NCBI GenBank assembly: GCA_017886705.1
Contig: JAGHJJ010000099.1
Coordinates: forward strand, 1 to 38,204
DNA: 38,204 bases
DNA from: Bacilli bacterium
GTDB lineage: Bacteria > Bacillota_I > Bacilli_A > RF39 > UBA660
Direction of reading: 5' to 3'
Each line of letters begins with the position of its first letter. Position 1 is the first letter of the stretch. Position numbers and translations under genes: made by a program. Below the pieces are notes generated by a model. The model was not told the origin of the DNA and ran no database searches. It saw only the letters and a list, made by a program, of their open reading frames with translations. This document shows, in pieces, positions 15,904 to 23,797 of the stretch.

Positions 15904-17460
15904 TCATTTTAACTCATAAGTATATTCCTTATTACGAATTGTATATATCAACCGAATTTTACTAGCCTCTTGTAATTCACTTGGAACTTCTATATACATA
16001 TAATTACCATCATAATTACGATTAACTGCATCCACTATAGAAAGATTATGAGACTTACCTTTATTATCTATATAAACAATTTTACCATATTCCATAGAAA
16101 AGTCAACGAAATCTTTACCAGTAAATGTATCCGAAGTAAAGAAAATCTGCATTAATAATTTTCCTTCGTTTGCTTGCAAAACATTAGCTTTAGAAGAACA
16201 AACATAATTATTAGAACAAGTCACAGAGTTATAAGTAATTTGATTAGAGATAGAATACTCTTCAATAGTAAATAAATAACTTTCATCACCTACAGAAATA
16301 GCTTGAATATCTCCTAACGCTTTTAGCTTTTGCTTCTCAATCTTACTTAAATCTTCCATTTCTAACTTAATTTTTCTTAAATATGGTTGATTGTTTTCTA
16401 CTTCTTGATAATATAAAACAAAACGATTAGCATCTAATTTTTTATCAACTTTATATATGAGAAGTATTCTTTTTTTCTCACCATTCTTTAAAGTTAATTT
16501 GTCATACACACTTCCTAAGTCCTGAAAATCAACTGCATAAGTTCGATAAGTAGGAGAATAATTATGAGTACCATTCATAATATGAAAACGATTAAAATTA
16601 ACTTCTCTTTCAGACACATTATTTTGAATCGTAAGATCTAAAATAACGAAATTACTTTCTTTAGAAATAATAGCTCCATGATAGTCTTTATTAGTAAAAT
16701 AGCTATGATGAATATCTATCGTATAACCATTAGTATCAATAACATCTCCTTCACGATATGATTTATGAACAATAAAAACATAATTATAAATAGAAGCTAA
16801 ACTAATAACTAATAAAATAACAACAAGCACATGAACAATTAATTTATGTTCCTCATATACATACCCTATATTTCTCAAAAGTCGTCTATATGTTCTACGG
16901 AAACTTTCTTTATCGATATTGATACTAATTTCCACTTCTTCTTTATCTTCATTACTCAACTCTAAGTATTCTTGATCAGACTTAAAATCAAACTTATTTA
17001 AATCAATCCCAAAAATTCGAATTAAAAATATAATAATAACGAAATATTGTGGAATCGCACTCATAAAAAGCAAATCACTAATCGCTCGAATAACAGTAGT
17101 ACCAGTTCCATCTTCATATCCATTAAAATAAGCAACAGTAAATAGAAATACAATCAACATAAAAGCATAAGACAAAACAGGAATAATATATAATTTCCAT
17201 GGCTTTTTCTTATGCCTTAATACAATAACTAATGCAAGGGAAAGACCAATAACAATTAATAAACTTATAATAGCAAGTCCTGAAACATAATCAGTAACTG
17301 GTTCATAATAAGAATCATAAGTCCCTAATTGTAAAAACTCCGAAACAAAAGACCTAGTTTGCATATTTTTATAATAAATATAGCAACATAAAAGTAACAA
17401 AAAGATATGAATCTTTTTAAAGTTCTTAATCAAAAATGCGTACGGTTTTCTAATAATCAT
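15904..17460 (-). CDS. Polytopic membrane protein with extracellular β-rich domain
   Basis: This 518-residue protein is the first gene of the long Tad/sortase operon. Hydrophobic segments lie near residues 14-30, 50-72, 82-103, 125-147 and 206-227. After the last one, about 290 residues form an extracytoplasmic region (from HKSYREGDVIDTNGYTID) with strand-rich sequence such as NFVILDLTIQNNVSEREVNF, reminiscent of DUF4352-like immunoglobulin folds. A charged cytoplasmic stretch (about 160-200) separates the fourth and fifth helices. Two cysteines (VTCSNNYVCS) could form a disulfide in the outer domain. No catalytic motif is visible. Position ahead of sortase and Tad genes suggests an accessory role in the envelope machine. 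Confidence 0.5.
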   Translation of the reverse strand: MIIRKPYAFLIKNFKKIHIFLLLLCCYIYYKNMQTRSFVSEFLQLGTYDSYYEPVTDYVSGLAIISLLIVIGLSLALVIVLRHKKKPWKLYIIPVLSYAFMLIVFLFTVAYFNGYEDGTGTTVIRAISDLLFMSAIPQYFVIIIFLIRIFGIDLNKFDFKSDQEYLELSNEDKEEVEISINIDKESFRRTYRRLLRNIGYVYEEHKLIVHVLVVILLVISLASIYNYVFIVHKSYREGDVIDTNGYTIDIHHSYFTNKDYHGAIISKESNFVILDLTIQNNVSEREVNFNRFHIMNGTHNYSPTYRTYAVDFQDLGSVYDKLTLKNGEKKRILLIYKVDKKLDANRFVLYYQEVENNQPYLRKIKLEMEDLSKIEKQKLKALGDIQAISVGDESYLFTIEEYSISNQITYNSVTCSNNYVCSSKANVLQANEGKLLMQIFFTSDTFTGKDFVDFSMEYGKIVYIDNKGKSHNLSIVDAVNRNYDGNYMYIEVPSELQEASKIRLIYTIRNKEYTYELK

Positions 17461-17490
17461 ACAAACACCCTCTATTCTTACTTTATAATC

Positions 17491-17519
17491 AGTATACCGT
17501 ACTTTTACTTTTTTTTAAA
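17491..17519 (-). promoter_or_regulatory. Probable promoter of the long Tad/sortase operon
   Basis: On the minus strand TATACT (17491-17496) is a good -10 box. The hexamer 17 bases upstream is TTTAAA (17514-17519), a weak -35. A perfect TTGACA at 17527-17532 is too far (30 bases) to pair with it. The promoter may need an activator. Confidence 0.4.
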
Positions 17520-17530
17520 GTTATTTTGTC

Positions 17531-17564
17531 AAAAAAAAATAAACGAAGTTTTTCTTCGTTTATT
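17531..17564 (-). terminator. Rho-independent terminator of greA
   Basis: The minus strand reads AATAAACGAAG, a 5-base A loop, CTTCGTTTATT, then a run of T. The 11-bp perfect stem (17538-17564) includes the greA stop codon. It separates greA from the Tad operon. Confidence 0.9.
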
Positions 17565-18030
17565 GAATAGCAGTAATTTCTACTTGATAAGCTCCATTTG
17601 GACTATCTACTGTAACAATATCTCCAACTTTATGATTAAATAATGCTTGAGCAATAGGACTCTCGTTAGAAATCTTGCTTTCAAAAGGATCAGCTTCTTG
17701 ACTACCAACGATTTTATATTCATCCTCTTCATCATCATCTACATATTTAATAGATACAGTATTACCAATACTAACAGAATCAGTAGATACATCAGCGATA
17801 ATAGATACATTCTCTAGCATTTTTTCAAGTTGCTTAATTCTAGCCTCGATAACAGCTTGTTCATTGCGAGCAGCATCATATTCAGCATTTTCTGACAAAT
17901 CACCTAACGCACGAGCTTCTTTAATAGCTTGAACATTTTCTGGACGTCTTACATTAATTAAATCGTCCAATTCTTTCTTTAAATTATCCAAACCCTCTTG
18001 TGTTAAATAAACTGTATTTTTATTTTTCAT
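17560..18030 (-). CDS. greA: Transcription elongation factor GreA
   Basis: This 156-residue protein rescues backtracked RNA polymerase by stimulating transcript cleavage. The N-terminal coiled coil (about 8-78) carries the acidic tip region GDLSENAEYDAA, with the Asp/Glu residues that enter the polymerase active site, and the C-terminal FKBP-like domain ends PNGAYQVEITAIQ. Length and motifs are canonical. An AGAGGTGATT site precedes the ATG, and a consensus promoter and strong terminator make it monocistronic. In B. subtilis greA lies downstream of the yrrM-yrrN-yrrO genes, and the same neighbourhood is kept here. Confidence 0.97.
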   Translation of the reverse strand: MKNKNTVYLTQEGLDNLKKELDDLINVRRPENVQAIKEARALGDLSENAEYDAARNEQAVIEARIKQLEKMLENVSIIADVSTDSVSIGNTVSIKYVDDDEEDEYKIVGSQEADPFESKISNESPIAQALFNHKVGDIVTVDSPNGAYQVEITAIQ

Positions 18031-18078
18031 AATAATTAATCACCTCTAATGTGTTATTTTTTAAACTCAACTTGCGAT

Positions 18079-18107
18079 AGTATATCACATTTAAAAAAGA
18101 TATGCAA
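18079..18107 (-). promoter_or_regulatory. greA promoter
   Basis: On the minus strand TTGCAT (18102-18107) and TATACT (18079-18084) are separated by 17 bases, with the -10 preceded by TGTGA. The greA start is about 50 bases downstream. Confidence 0.7.
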
Positions 18108-18122
18108 GTAGTAACTAAAATT

Positions 18123-18851
18123 TTATTGATTCTTATTTCGAGATCGATTATTTTGCGGACGAGTATAAGAAAGAGCACGTTTTTTCTTTTTTGCACTAGC
18201 ATGAAGAATAGAGTTAAACTCACTATCACTAAGCCCTATTCTTAATTCATCAGCCAAAAGAGAAGTAGGCATAATACCATCCTCAGCATATTCATCAAGC
18301 TTGTCTAATCGGCTATCTCCACCTCTTAAAAGTGATGAAGTTTGCTCTGGATACGCATCCATAAACTCTAAAACTTCAGACTGATGTTGACTACGATATT
18401 TTAGTCTTTTAATCCCGTTAATAGCACTTTTAGTATTAAGAATATATTTAGCAGATACCAAAATAAAACCAGCTGCGACAACACCAAGACCAGTAGCAAA
18501 TACCCCTGGATTATCAGTTAATTGAAAAGCACCAGTCGCATCACTAATAGCAAAAACTGAAGATCCTAAACCAGCAACAACAGAACCAGTTACTCTCTGC
18601 ATGATACCCGTTTTTCTAGCACGAACCAGTTTAGGTAAATTATTAACTCCTAATTGCATTTGTTGCTGTAGTTCTTGTTCAATATGTTGAATATTTTGTC
18701 CTAAATAATCTGCCTTCTCTGTATCACCATCAGCATAAGATACTTGGAAAACATCATTACGTCCTTCAGATATTAAATTAACGCCAGTAATAAAGTTATC
18801 TCTATCAAAGTCCTCAATCAAATTTCTATTAACAATTGAATAATCTTTCAT
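18123..18851 (-). CDS. Hypothetical two-helix membrane protein
   Basis: This 242-residue protein starts at the ATG at 18851 (MKDYSIVNRN), preceded by AGAAGGG. The first ~90 residues are charged and soluble. Two hydrophobic segments follow (about 100-118, VTGSVVAGLGSSVFAIS, and 128-150, PGVFATGLGVVAAGFILVSA), then a polar C-terminal tail that ends very basic (KKKKRALSYTRPQNNRSRNK). No enzyme motif is recognised. It has its own promoter at 18883-18911 and lies between the dGTPase gene and greA. The function is unknown. Confidence 0.7.
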   Translation of the reverse strand: MKDYSIVNRNLIEDFDRDNFITGVNLISEGRNDVFQVSYADGDTEKADYLGQNIQHIEQELQQQMQLGVNNLPKLVRARKTGIMQRVTGSVVAGLGSSVFAISDATGAFQLTDNPGVFATGLGVVAAGFILVSAKYILNTKSAINGIKRLKYRSQHQSEVLEFMDAYPEQTSSLLRGGDSRLDKLDEYAEDGIMPTSLLADELRIGLSDSEFNSILHASAKKKKRALSYTRPQNNRSRNKNQ

Positions 18852-18882
18852 CCAAATCCCTTCTTTCCAAGAAAGTAGCACC

Positions 18883-18911
18883 ATTATACCACATTTTAAC
18901 AAAAAAAGCAA
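18883..18911 (-). promoter_or_regulatory. Promoter of the hypothetical membrane protein gene
   Basis: On the minus strand TTGCTT (18906-18911) and TATAAT (18883-18888) are 17 bases apart. The -35 lies in the 3' arm of the preceding terminator hairpin and the U-tract forms part of the spacer. Confidence 0.65.
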
Positions 18912-18924
18912 GACCTATCTTGCT
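18900..18924 (-). terminator. Terminator of the trhP1-trhP2-dgt unit
   Basis: The minus strand reads AGCAAGA-TAGG-TCTTGCT followed by T residues. The loop includes the stop codon of the dGTPase-like gene. It overlaps the promoter of the next gene. Confidence 0.85.
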
Positions 18925-20039
18925 CTCTTAATCTCGCGTATAAACATATCATCAGTCATTCCTGCAATAAAATCTATAACCATACGCTTATCACTAGTAG
19001 AAGAAAGATAACGAGGACTTTGAGAATCTAAAAATAATCGATAAATAATACTAGACATATTCTTTCCTTGAATATCATTTAAGTAAAGATGATATATCTT
19101 ATTCATTCCCTCTCGATAATATGCAATATCGTTAACACTCATACTTTTACTATAAATATGCTCCCCGTTAAACTTCTTTAAAGCAAATAAAGCATGATAA
19201 ACCTTATCGCTTAAAGCAATATAAGGTTTATCTAAACTATTTTCTATAATATCTAGAATAACAGTATTCATAATTTGACTATTGGTATTTCCTAAAACAT
19301 CTGTAATTTCCTTAGGAAGTTCATCTCTTCTAAATAAACCTAGTTCAATAGCATCTTCAATATCACGACCAATATAACCAATAATATCACTAATTCTAAC
19401 AACACACCCTTCCAAAGTCATAGGATGATTGTGACTAGATGTTTCTAAATCATGATAAGCATTCTGATATTGTGTCAGAAACTCTTCTTTCGTCTTCTTA
19501 ACTGGAGTATAAATATTAGATAACATCTCACCATTATGACACATAATCCCATCCAATACTTGAACAGTAAGATTAAGACCCTCTCCATGATTTTCAACTT
19601 CCATATAATGACGAACACCTTGAATATTATGTGCAAATGATTCGCCTAACTCTCGCATCGAAATTTCATTTAATAACGCTTCTCCAGTATGTCCTAAAGG
19701 AGTATGACCAACATCATGTCCTAAAGCAATCGCCTCAATTAAATCACAATTAAGATTAAGTGCTCTACCAATCGTTCTAGCAACTTTACTAACTAATTGA
19801 ACATGTAACATTCTCTCACTAATATGATCGTTCTCTTTAAAAGAATATACCTGCGTTTTATCCGCGTATCTAGTATAACTTAACGCATGAATAATACGGT
19901 CAACATCCCTAAAAAAAGGTGCCCTAATGTCATCTTCAATAGGATAAAAACGAACCATCTCGCTACTCTTCGTAGCATATGGAGAATACGTCTTTTCTAT
20001 TGCTAAAAAGTTTTGCTTAATTTTATCAAACTGACTCAT
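18915..20039 (-). CDS. dgt: dGTP triphosphohydrolase-like HD-domain protein
   Basis: This 374-residue HD-superfamily phosphohydrolase probably cleaves dNTPs to nucleoside plus triphosphate. The metal-binding motif is complete: His79 in LHVQLV, the His108-Asp109 pair in LGHDVGHTPLGH, and an Asp in RISDIIGYIGRD. The preceding ARSxxDxDRI-like stretch (RAPFFRDVDRIIHALSYTR) fits Dgt proteins. It lies 5 bases after trhP2 and is followed by a terminator, so it is the last gene of that unit. Whether the true substrate is dGTP or another nucleotide cannot be read from sequence. Confidence 0.85.
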   Translation of the reverse strand: MSQFDKIKQNFLAIEKTYSPYATKSSEMVRFYPIEDDIRAPFFRDVDRIIHALSYTRYADKTQVYSFKENDHISERMLHVQLVSKVARTIGRALNLNCDLIEAIALGHDVGHTPLGHTGEALLNEISMRELGESFAHNIQGVRHYMEVENHGEGLNLTVQVLDGIMCHNGEMLSNIYTPVKKTKEEFLTQYQNAYHDLETSSHNHPMTLEGCVVRISDIIGYIGRDIEDAIELGLFRRDELPKEITDVLGNTNSQIMNTVILDIIENSLDKPYIALSDKVYHALFALKKFNGEHIYSKSMSVNDIAYYREGMNKIYHLYLNDIQGKNMSSIIYRLFLDSQSPRYLSSTSDKRMVIDFIAGMTDDMFIREIKRAR

Positions 20040-20043
20040 ACTA

Positions 20044-21234
20044 TCACCTCCTAGAAGAAAGTAGTCTTATCATCGAATAAGTAACAATAGAAATATCGGT
20101 ATCTAAAGATAAATAATAAACATTATCCGGATGTCTAGCAACCTCTACTTCATTCATATCCTGATCATATAACTTATCTACCATAAACGATACTCTATCA
20201 CCCTGAGGAGTAAATAACTCTACCATATCTCCTACTTCAAAATAATTTCTCTCATAAAATTTTACTAACTTACTCTCTTTATCATAAGAGATAACTTGTC
20301 CTAAATAATCTTGATTACTAGCTTCATTTCTACCAGTATAATATTGATCACTTGCATCCGCTTCTTTTAAAAGATAATGCGTAGAAACATCACGATTCGC
20401 AACCCTAGCAAGTCTTTCTTCAAATACCTTCAATTTATCTTCAGTCAATGTCCCTGCATAATAACAATCAATAATCTCTCGATAAGTACCAATCACTGTT
20501 GCTAAATAATATAAAGAACGCATACGACCTTCTACTTTTAAACTAGTAACATGAATATCAATTAACTTACCAATATACCTAGCTAAATTATTATCTTTAG
20601 TAGCAAAAGTAAAATCTTTCTTGCCATCTACAGCAAAAGAAAACCGACAAACTTGAGCACATCCTCCGCGATTAGCATCACGATTAGTAACATAATTAGA
20701 TAAAGCACATCTACCACTATAGCAAGTACACATAGCACCATGAATAAATACTTCAATATCAATACCTGTCTTATCGATAATCTCCTTCATCTCATCTAAA
20801 GACACCTCACGTGCTAAAACAACACGGTCCACTCCCTCTTTTTTAAAGTACTCTACTGCTTTATAATTCGTAGTAGAGTCCTGTGTAGATAAATGAACTT
20901 CTACCTGTGGAAAATGTGATTTAATATAAGAAATAATAAATGGATCACTAACAATAAATGCATCAATTCCACAATCGACTACAGATGAAATATACTCTTC
21001 TACTCCTTCCATATCTTCATTATGAAAAACAATATTTAAAGTAAGATAGACTTTCTTTCCTAAATTATGAGCAAACTGACATCCCTCTTTAATTTGTTCT
21101 AAAGAAAAATTCGTAGCATTCGCTCTAAGTCCATATTTTTCTCCTCCAATATAAACCGCATCTGCTCCATATAATAACGTAACTTTTAATCGTTCCAAAT
21201 CTCCAGCAGGAGAAAGTAATTCTATTTTTTTCAT
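20044..21234 (-). CDS. trhP2: tRNA uridine 5-hydroxylation protein TrhP2 (U32 family)
   Basis: This 396-residue protein of the peptidase U32 family carries the signature EVFIHGAMCTCYSGRCALS (161-179) and further cysteines at 192 and 196 (GGCAQVCRF), the residues expected to hold an iron-sulfur cluster. In B. subtilis the paired U32 proteins YrrN and YrrO (TrhP1/TrhP2) make 5-hydroxyuridine at tRNA position 34, which TrmR then methylates. Here the partner gene lies directly upstream with a 4-base overlap, and trmR is two genes further up. An older name for this family is 'collagenase-like protease', but the tRNA role fits the context better. Confidence 0.88.
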   Translation of the reverse strand: MKKIELLSPAGDLERLKVTLLYGADAVYIGGEKYGLRANATNFSLEQIKEGCQFAHNLGKKVYLTLNIVFHNEDMEGVEEYISSVVDCGIDAFIVSDPFIISYIKSHFPQVEVHLSTQDSTTNYKAVEYFKKEGVDRVVLAREVSLDEMKEIIDKTGIDIEVFIHGAMCTCYSGRCALSNYVTNRDANRGGCAQVCRFSFAVDGKKDFTFATKDNNLARYIGKLIDIHVTSLKVEGRMRSLYYLATVIGTYREIIDCYYAGTLTEDKLKVFEERLARVANRDVSTHYLLKEADASDQYYTGRNEASNQDYLGQVISYDKESKLVKFYERNYFEVGDMVELFTPQGDRVSFMVDKLYDQDMNEVEVARHPDNVYYLSLDTDISIVTYSMIRLLSSRR

Positions 21235-22085
21235 TTCTTCACCCTATAGATAGTTTTCTTAAAAAAGAAACCAGTACTATCCCCTAACTTTTTATATTTT
21301 TCAACATAAGAAGTATCTCTACAACCTAAAGAAATATAATTCTTAGTATCACTAATTAACTCTAAAAATGCAGGTATACCTTCTTCTCTAAATAAAACAT
21401 AATCAACACCTGCTTGATATAAAGAAGAAATAACAGAAGTACCATTTAAAACTTCATCTAACAAAAAGCCAGTCCCAGCCTCTTCTTCCTTCACTAAATA
21501 CTTCTTATTAGTAACTTTCTCTAAAACAGTAAGAGAACTTGTTCCCTGTTCTTGGTAATATTCATAATAGTTATGAACTAACTTTCTCCGACTAAAACCA
21601 ACACTAGGTAAACTAACCACTTCAACAATCGTTTGAACAGATGACTTCCGAGAAATTTCAACTATCTCATCTAAAGTAATCTCCTTAGAAAGTAAAGCAT
21701 AAGAAACACCCTTTTGATAATAATAATCACAAGTTCTATAATTAGTAACCATATGAGTCTGACTCCATACTAAATCAAAAGACAAAGAAAGTTCATGTTT
21801 TAATTCTAATAATGCTAAATCATAAAAGAAAACACCACGAATAGGAATATCATTAAGTTCTGTTAAACACTTTCTAACCTCATCAATCTCTTCATTAAAA
21901 AGATTCTTATCCATTTTAACAAATATTTCTAACTGAGGATATTTTAAGACAATATCTTTAATCTCATCTACAGTAAAACTAACCATATTCATAACCGAAA
22001 ACTTATGAATTCCAAGTAATAAAGCATCACATTTATCAACATAATTTTCAATATTCTTACTAGCAACTTCAACTAATACTTTCAT
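21231..22085 (-). CDS. trhP1: TrhP1-like U32 family partner protein
   Basis: This 284-residue TIM-barrel-like protein of the U32 family lacks the cysteine signature of its neighbour, as does the YrrN-type partner. It starts MKVLVEVASKNIENYVDKCD and contains segments such as FDLVWSQTHMVTNYRTCDYY typical of this short class. It overlaps trhP2 by 4 bases, so the two are probably made together and act as a complex in wobble-uridine hydroxylation. Translation starts after a GAGGTG site. It is the first gene after the DUF3298-like gene and has a possible promoter of its own. Confidence 0.8.
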   Translation of the reverse strand: MKVLVEVASKNIENYVDKCDALLLGIHKFSVMNMVSFTVDEIKDIVLKYPQLEIFVKMDKNLFNEEIDEVRKCLTELNDIPIRGVFFYDLALLELKHELSLSFDLVWSQTHMVTNYRTCDYYYQKGVSYALLSKEITLDEIVEISRKSSVQTIVEVVSLPSVGFSRRKLVHNYYEYYQEQGTSSLTVLEKVTNKKYLVKEEEAGTGFLLDEVLNGTSVISSLYQAGVDYVLFREEGIPAFLELISDTKNYISLGCRDTSYVEKYKKLGDSTGFFFKKTIYRVKK

Positions 22086-22101
22086 AATACACCTCGCCTT
22101 T

Positions 22102-22130
22102 ATTATATAGCAACACTAAAAAAAAGAAAA
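22102..22130 (-). promoter_or_regulatory. Possible promoter of trhP1-trhP2-dgt
   Basis: A perfect TATAAT (minus strand, 22102-22107) lies 17 bases downstream of a poor -35 (TTTTCT, 22125-22130) inside the U-rich tail of the preceding terminator. The -10 alone makes this plausible. Confidence 0.4.
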
Positions 22131-22153
22131 GAAAAAAGCAAGACCACTTGCTT
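22124..22153 (-). terminator. Terminator of the ireB-to-DUF3298 operon
   Basis: The minus strand reads AAGCAAG-TGGT-CTTGCTT and then a long T/C-rich tract. The stem starts at the stop codon of the DUF3298-like gene. Confidence 0.85.
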
Positions 22154-22934
22154 AATTAGAAATCTTAAACTCATAACTTTCATCATCAAAAAACTCTTCT
22201 TCAGAAAATACAGAATAAATACTAAATCCACGGTAAGCAATCAAACTACCATCTCTAACATAGTAATGTACATCATCCATATAATCACTAACACCACGCC
22301 AGTTCAAAAAGCACTGATAATTACATTCTTCTGCAATAAGATATCCCTCTTCTACTTCCTTCTGATAATACTCTTCAAATTGCTTTTGAATTATCGAAGA
22401 AACATCATCCTTAGTAACTTGAAATAACGATAATACTTCATCATCATCCATCAAAGTCTGTGTAGTTAAATCAAAATTATAAGTATGAAATTCTGACTCA
22501 GGAAAAGAATAACCATCACTATAATCTTTCATCTTAATTAATACAGACAACACTTCTCCATTAACTTGAGAATCATATACAAACAAGTTATCTTGATTCT
22601 CTAAAAATGACTCAGCATACTCTTCGATAGCTTGATTAACGCGTCTAGCATCAGGACTATCAATATTAATAAAAGGAATCTCATTACGCATATTCTGTCT
22701 ATTATAAGAACTAGACTGTGTATATACTAAATATTGATCAGTATCTACCTTAATATAATTATAATTACTATAATAATTTTTATATAAATAATATCCTACT
22801 AATAAAATAATTAAAATAACCAATCCTAACCAAGGCAATATCTTTTGAAAACGAAAAGGAAGTCTTGAAAAATGAAAATGACTAGTACGCCTTACTTTAG
22901 GTTCTTCTTTTTCTTCTTGGACAACTCCAAACAT
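22152..22934 (-). CDS. Membrane-anchored DUF3298/RsiV-like protein
   Basis: This 260-residue protein has a basic cytoplasmic N-terminus (about 1-33), one membrane helix (about 34-51) and an extracellular domain. The outer domain runs from NEIPFINIDSPDARRVNQAI, a start typical of DUF3298/DUF4163-type domains found in RsiV and related surface proteins, through a segment with two cysteines (EECNYQCFL), to the C-terminus. It lies 8 bases after the VirB2-like/NlpC-P60 fusion gene and 66 bases before trhP1. The two genes are inserted together in an otherwise conserved tRNA-modification neighbourhood, so they may act together at the cell wall. No enzymatic motif is visible. Confidence 0.6.
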   Translation of the reverse strand: MFGVVQEEKEEPKVRRTSHFHFSRLPFRFQKILPWLGLVILIILLVGYYLYKNYYSNYNYIKVDTDQYLVYTQSSSYNRQNMRNEIPFINIDSPDARRVNQAIEEYAESFLENQDNLFVYDSQVNGEVLSVLIKMKDYSDGYSFPESEFHTYNFDLTTQTLMDDDEVLSLFQVTKDDVSSIIQKQFEEYYQKEVEEGYLIAEECNYQCFLNWRGVSDYMDDVHYYVRDGSLIAYRGFSIYSVFSEEEFFDDESYEFKISN

Positions 22935-22942
22935 AAGCCCTC

Positions 22943-23785
22943 CTAATTAACACCATTTATTCTCATAATACCTAAAATACTTCGATATTTATAAGTACTA
23001 GAAACCTTAACTCCCCCGCTTGGATATGGTCTAGAATTACTAGCATGGACCATTTCCTCACCATTACCTGTAAGTATTCCTACATGGCCATCATACATAA
23101 CAACATCCCCTGCTTTAATATTTCCGTCGGTAACTAAAGTATAAGTATCAGTAGCCGCCCATTGGGCATAAGTTGTTCTAGGTAATTGAATACCAAAATG
23201 AGAAAACACCCCGGAAACAAAGCCACTACAATCAGTAGGTGTATAAGGCTTTTCACCATTCCAAATACCACCATAACGATACTCTTGCCCTACAAATTCC
23301 ATAGCATAACTAACAATTGCCCTACCAGTAAGACTACCTGTACTAGAATCACCTGGACTAAGATTAGGAAGTTGAGTACTCAACATAAAAGATTGTGGCT
23401 GTTTATTTGATGTAGAAACATAAGTACTATTTGACTCTTTCAATAATTCTCTTGATATTTTAGCAGTATCCCAGCAAGCACCCAATTGAAAAGTCTCAAT
23501 ATCAGATGGCAATAAACTCAAAGATAAATCTACTAAATAAGGAACAAAGAAACAAAGAAGTGCTGCAATAAACTTATTTAATAAACTCTTAGTCTTCTTT
23601 TTATCATCGGGATTTACCAACAACTGTGTAAATTGTATAGCCAGTGCTACCATCAATATAATAGGTGCTATTAACTGTATTAAATCTAACACTTTTCTAG
23701 AAACATCTAAAATTGTAAGTAAACCATAATCTGTACAACAAGTACCTAAAGCTTCACTACAATCTAAAATCTGAAAAAACCTCAC
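22943..23785 (-). CDS. VirB2-like hairpin fused to NlpC/P60 peptidoglycan hydrolase
   Basis: This protein has about 280 residues. Its first ~115 form a membrane hairpin (segments about 32-56 and 70-92) with a DD-containing loop (NPDDKKKTKS) flanked by cysteines, matching the VirB2-like proteins at 3520-3876 and the end of 2254-3450. After a Ser-rich linker (about 115-150) comes an NlpC/P60 domain with catalytic Cys186 in TDCSGF, His234 in DGHVGI and His247 in VHASNS, so it should be an active γ-D-Glu-diamino acid endopeptidase. The GTG at 23785 is preferred because AGAGGGTGA has proper spacing to it; a GTG at 23794 is also in frame. Type IV secretion systems need a wall hydrolase to pass through peptidoglycan, and this protein would supply it. 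Confidence 0.75.
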   Translation of the reverse strand: MRFFQILDCSEALGTCCTDYGLLTILDVSRKVLDLIQLIAPIILMVALAIQFTQLLVNPDDKKKTKSLLNKFIAALLCFFVPYLVDLSLSLLPSDIETFQLGACWDTAKISRELLKESNSTYVSTSNKQPQSFMLSTQLPNLSPGDSSTGSLTGRAIVSYAMEFVGQEYRYGGIWNGEKPYTPTDCSGFVSGVFSHFGIQLPRTTYAQWAATDTYTLVTDGNIKAGDVVMYDGHVGILTGNGEEMVHASNSRPYPSGGVKVSSTYKYRSILGIMRINGVN

Positions 23786-23797
23786 CGCAATCACCCT

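Noticed and set aside
1-17460. An integrative conjugative element
   Set aside because: No relaxase, integrase, excisionase, origin of transfer or attachment repeats are visible, and the block borders core genes (greA). The T4SS-like genes alone do not show mobility, although sequence beyond position 1 was not available.
17491-17532. TTGACA at 17527-17532 as the -35 of the Tad operon promoter
   Set aside because: It is 30 bases from the TATACT box, far from the 16-18 needed, and falls directly behind the greA terminator.
20044-21233. Mycoplasma-type genetic code with TGA as tryptophan
   Set aside because: trhP1 and trhP2 end at TGA directly at the boundary to the next gene, tryptophans are TGG, and wall-synthesis genes (mltG, sortase) are present.
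20044-22085. Collagenase-type U32 proteases
   Set aside because: The family name suggests proteolysis, but the pair structure, cysteine signature and the neighbouring trmR fit the tRNA uridine hydroxylation role known for B. subtilis YrrN/YrrO.
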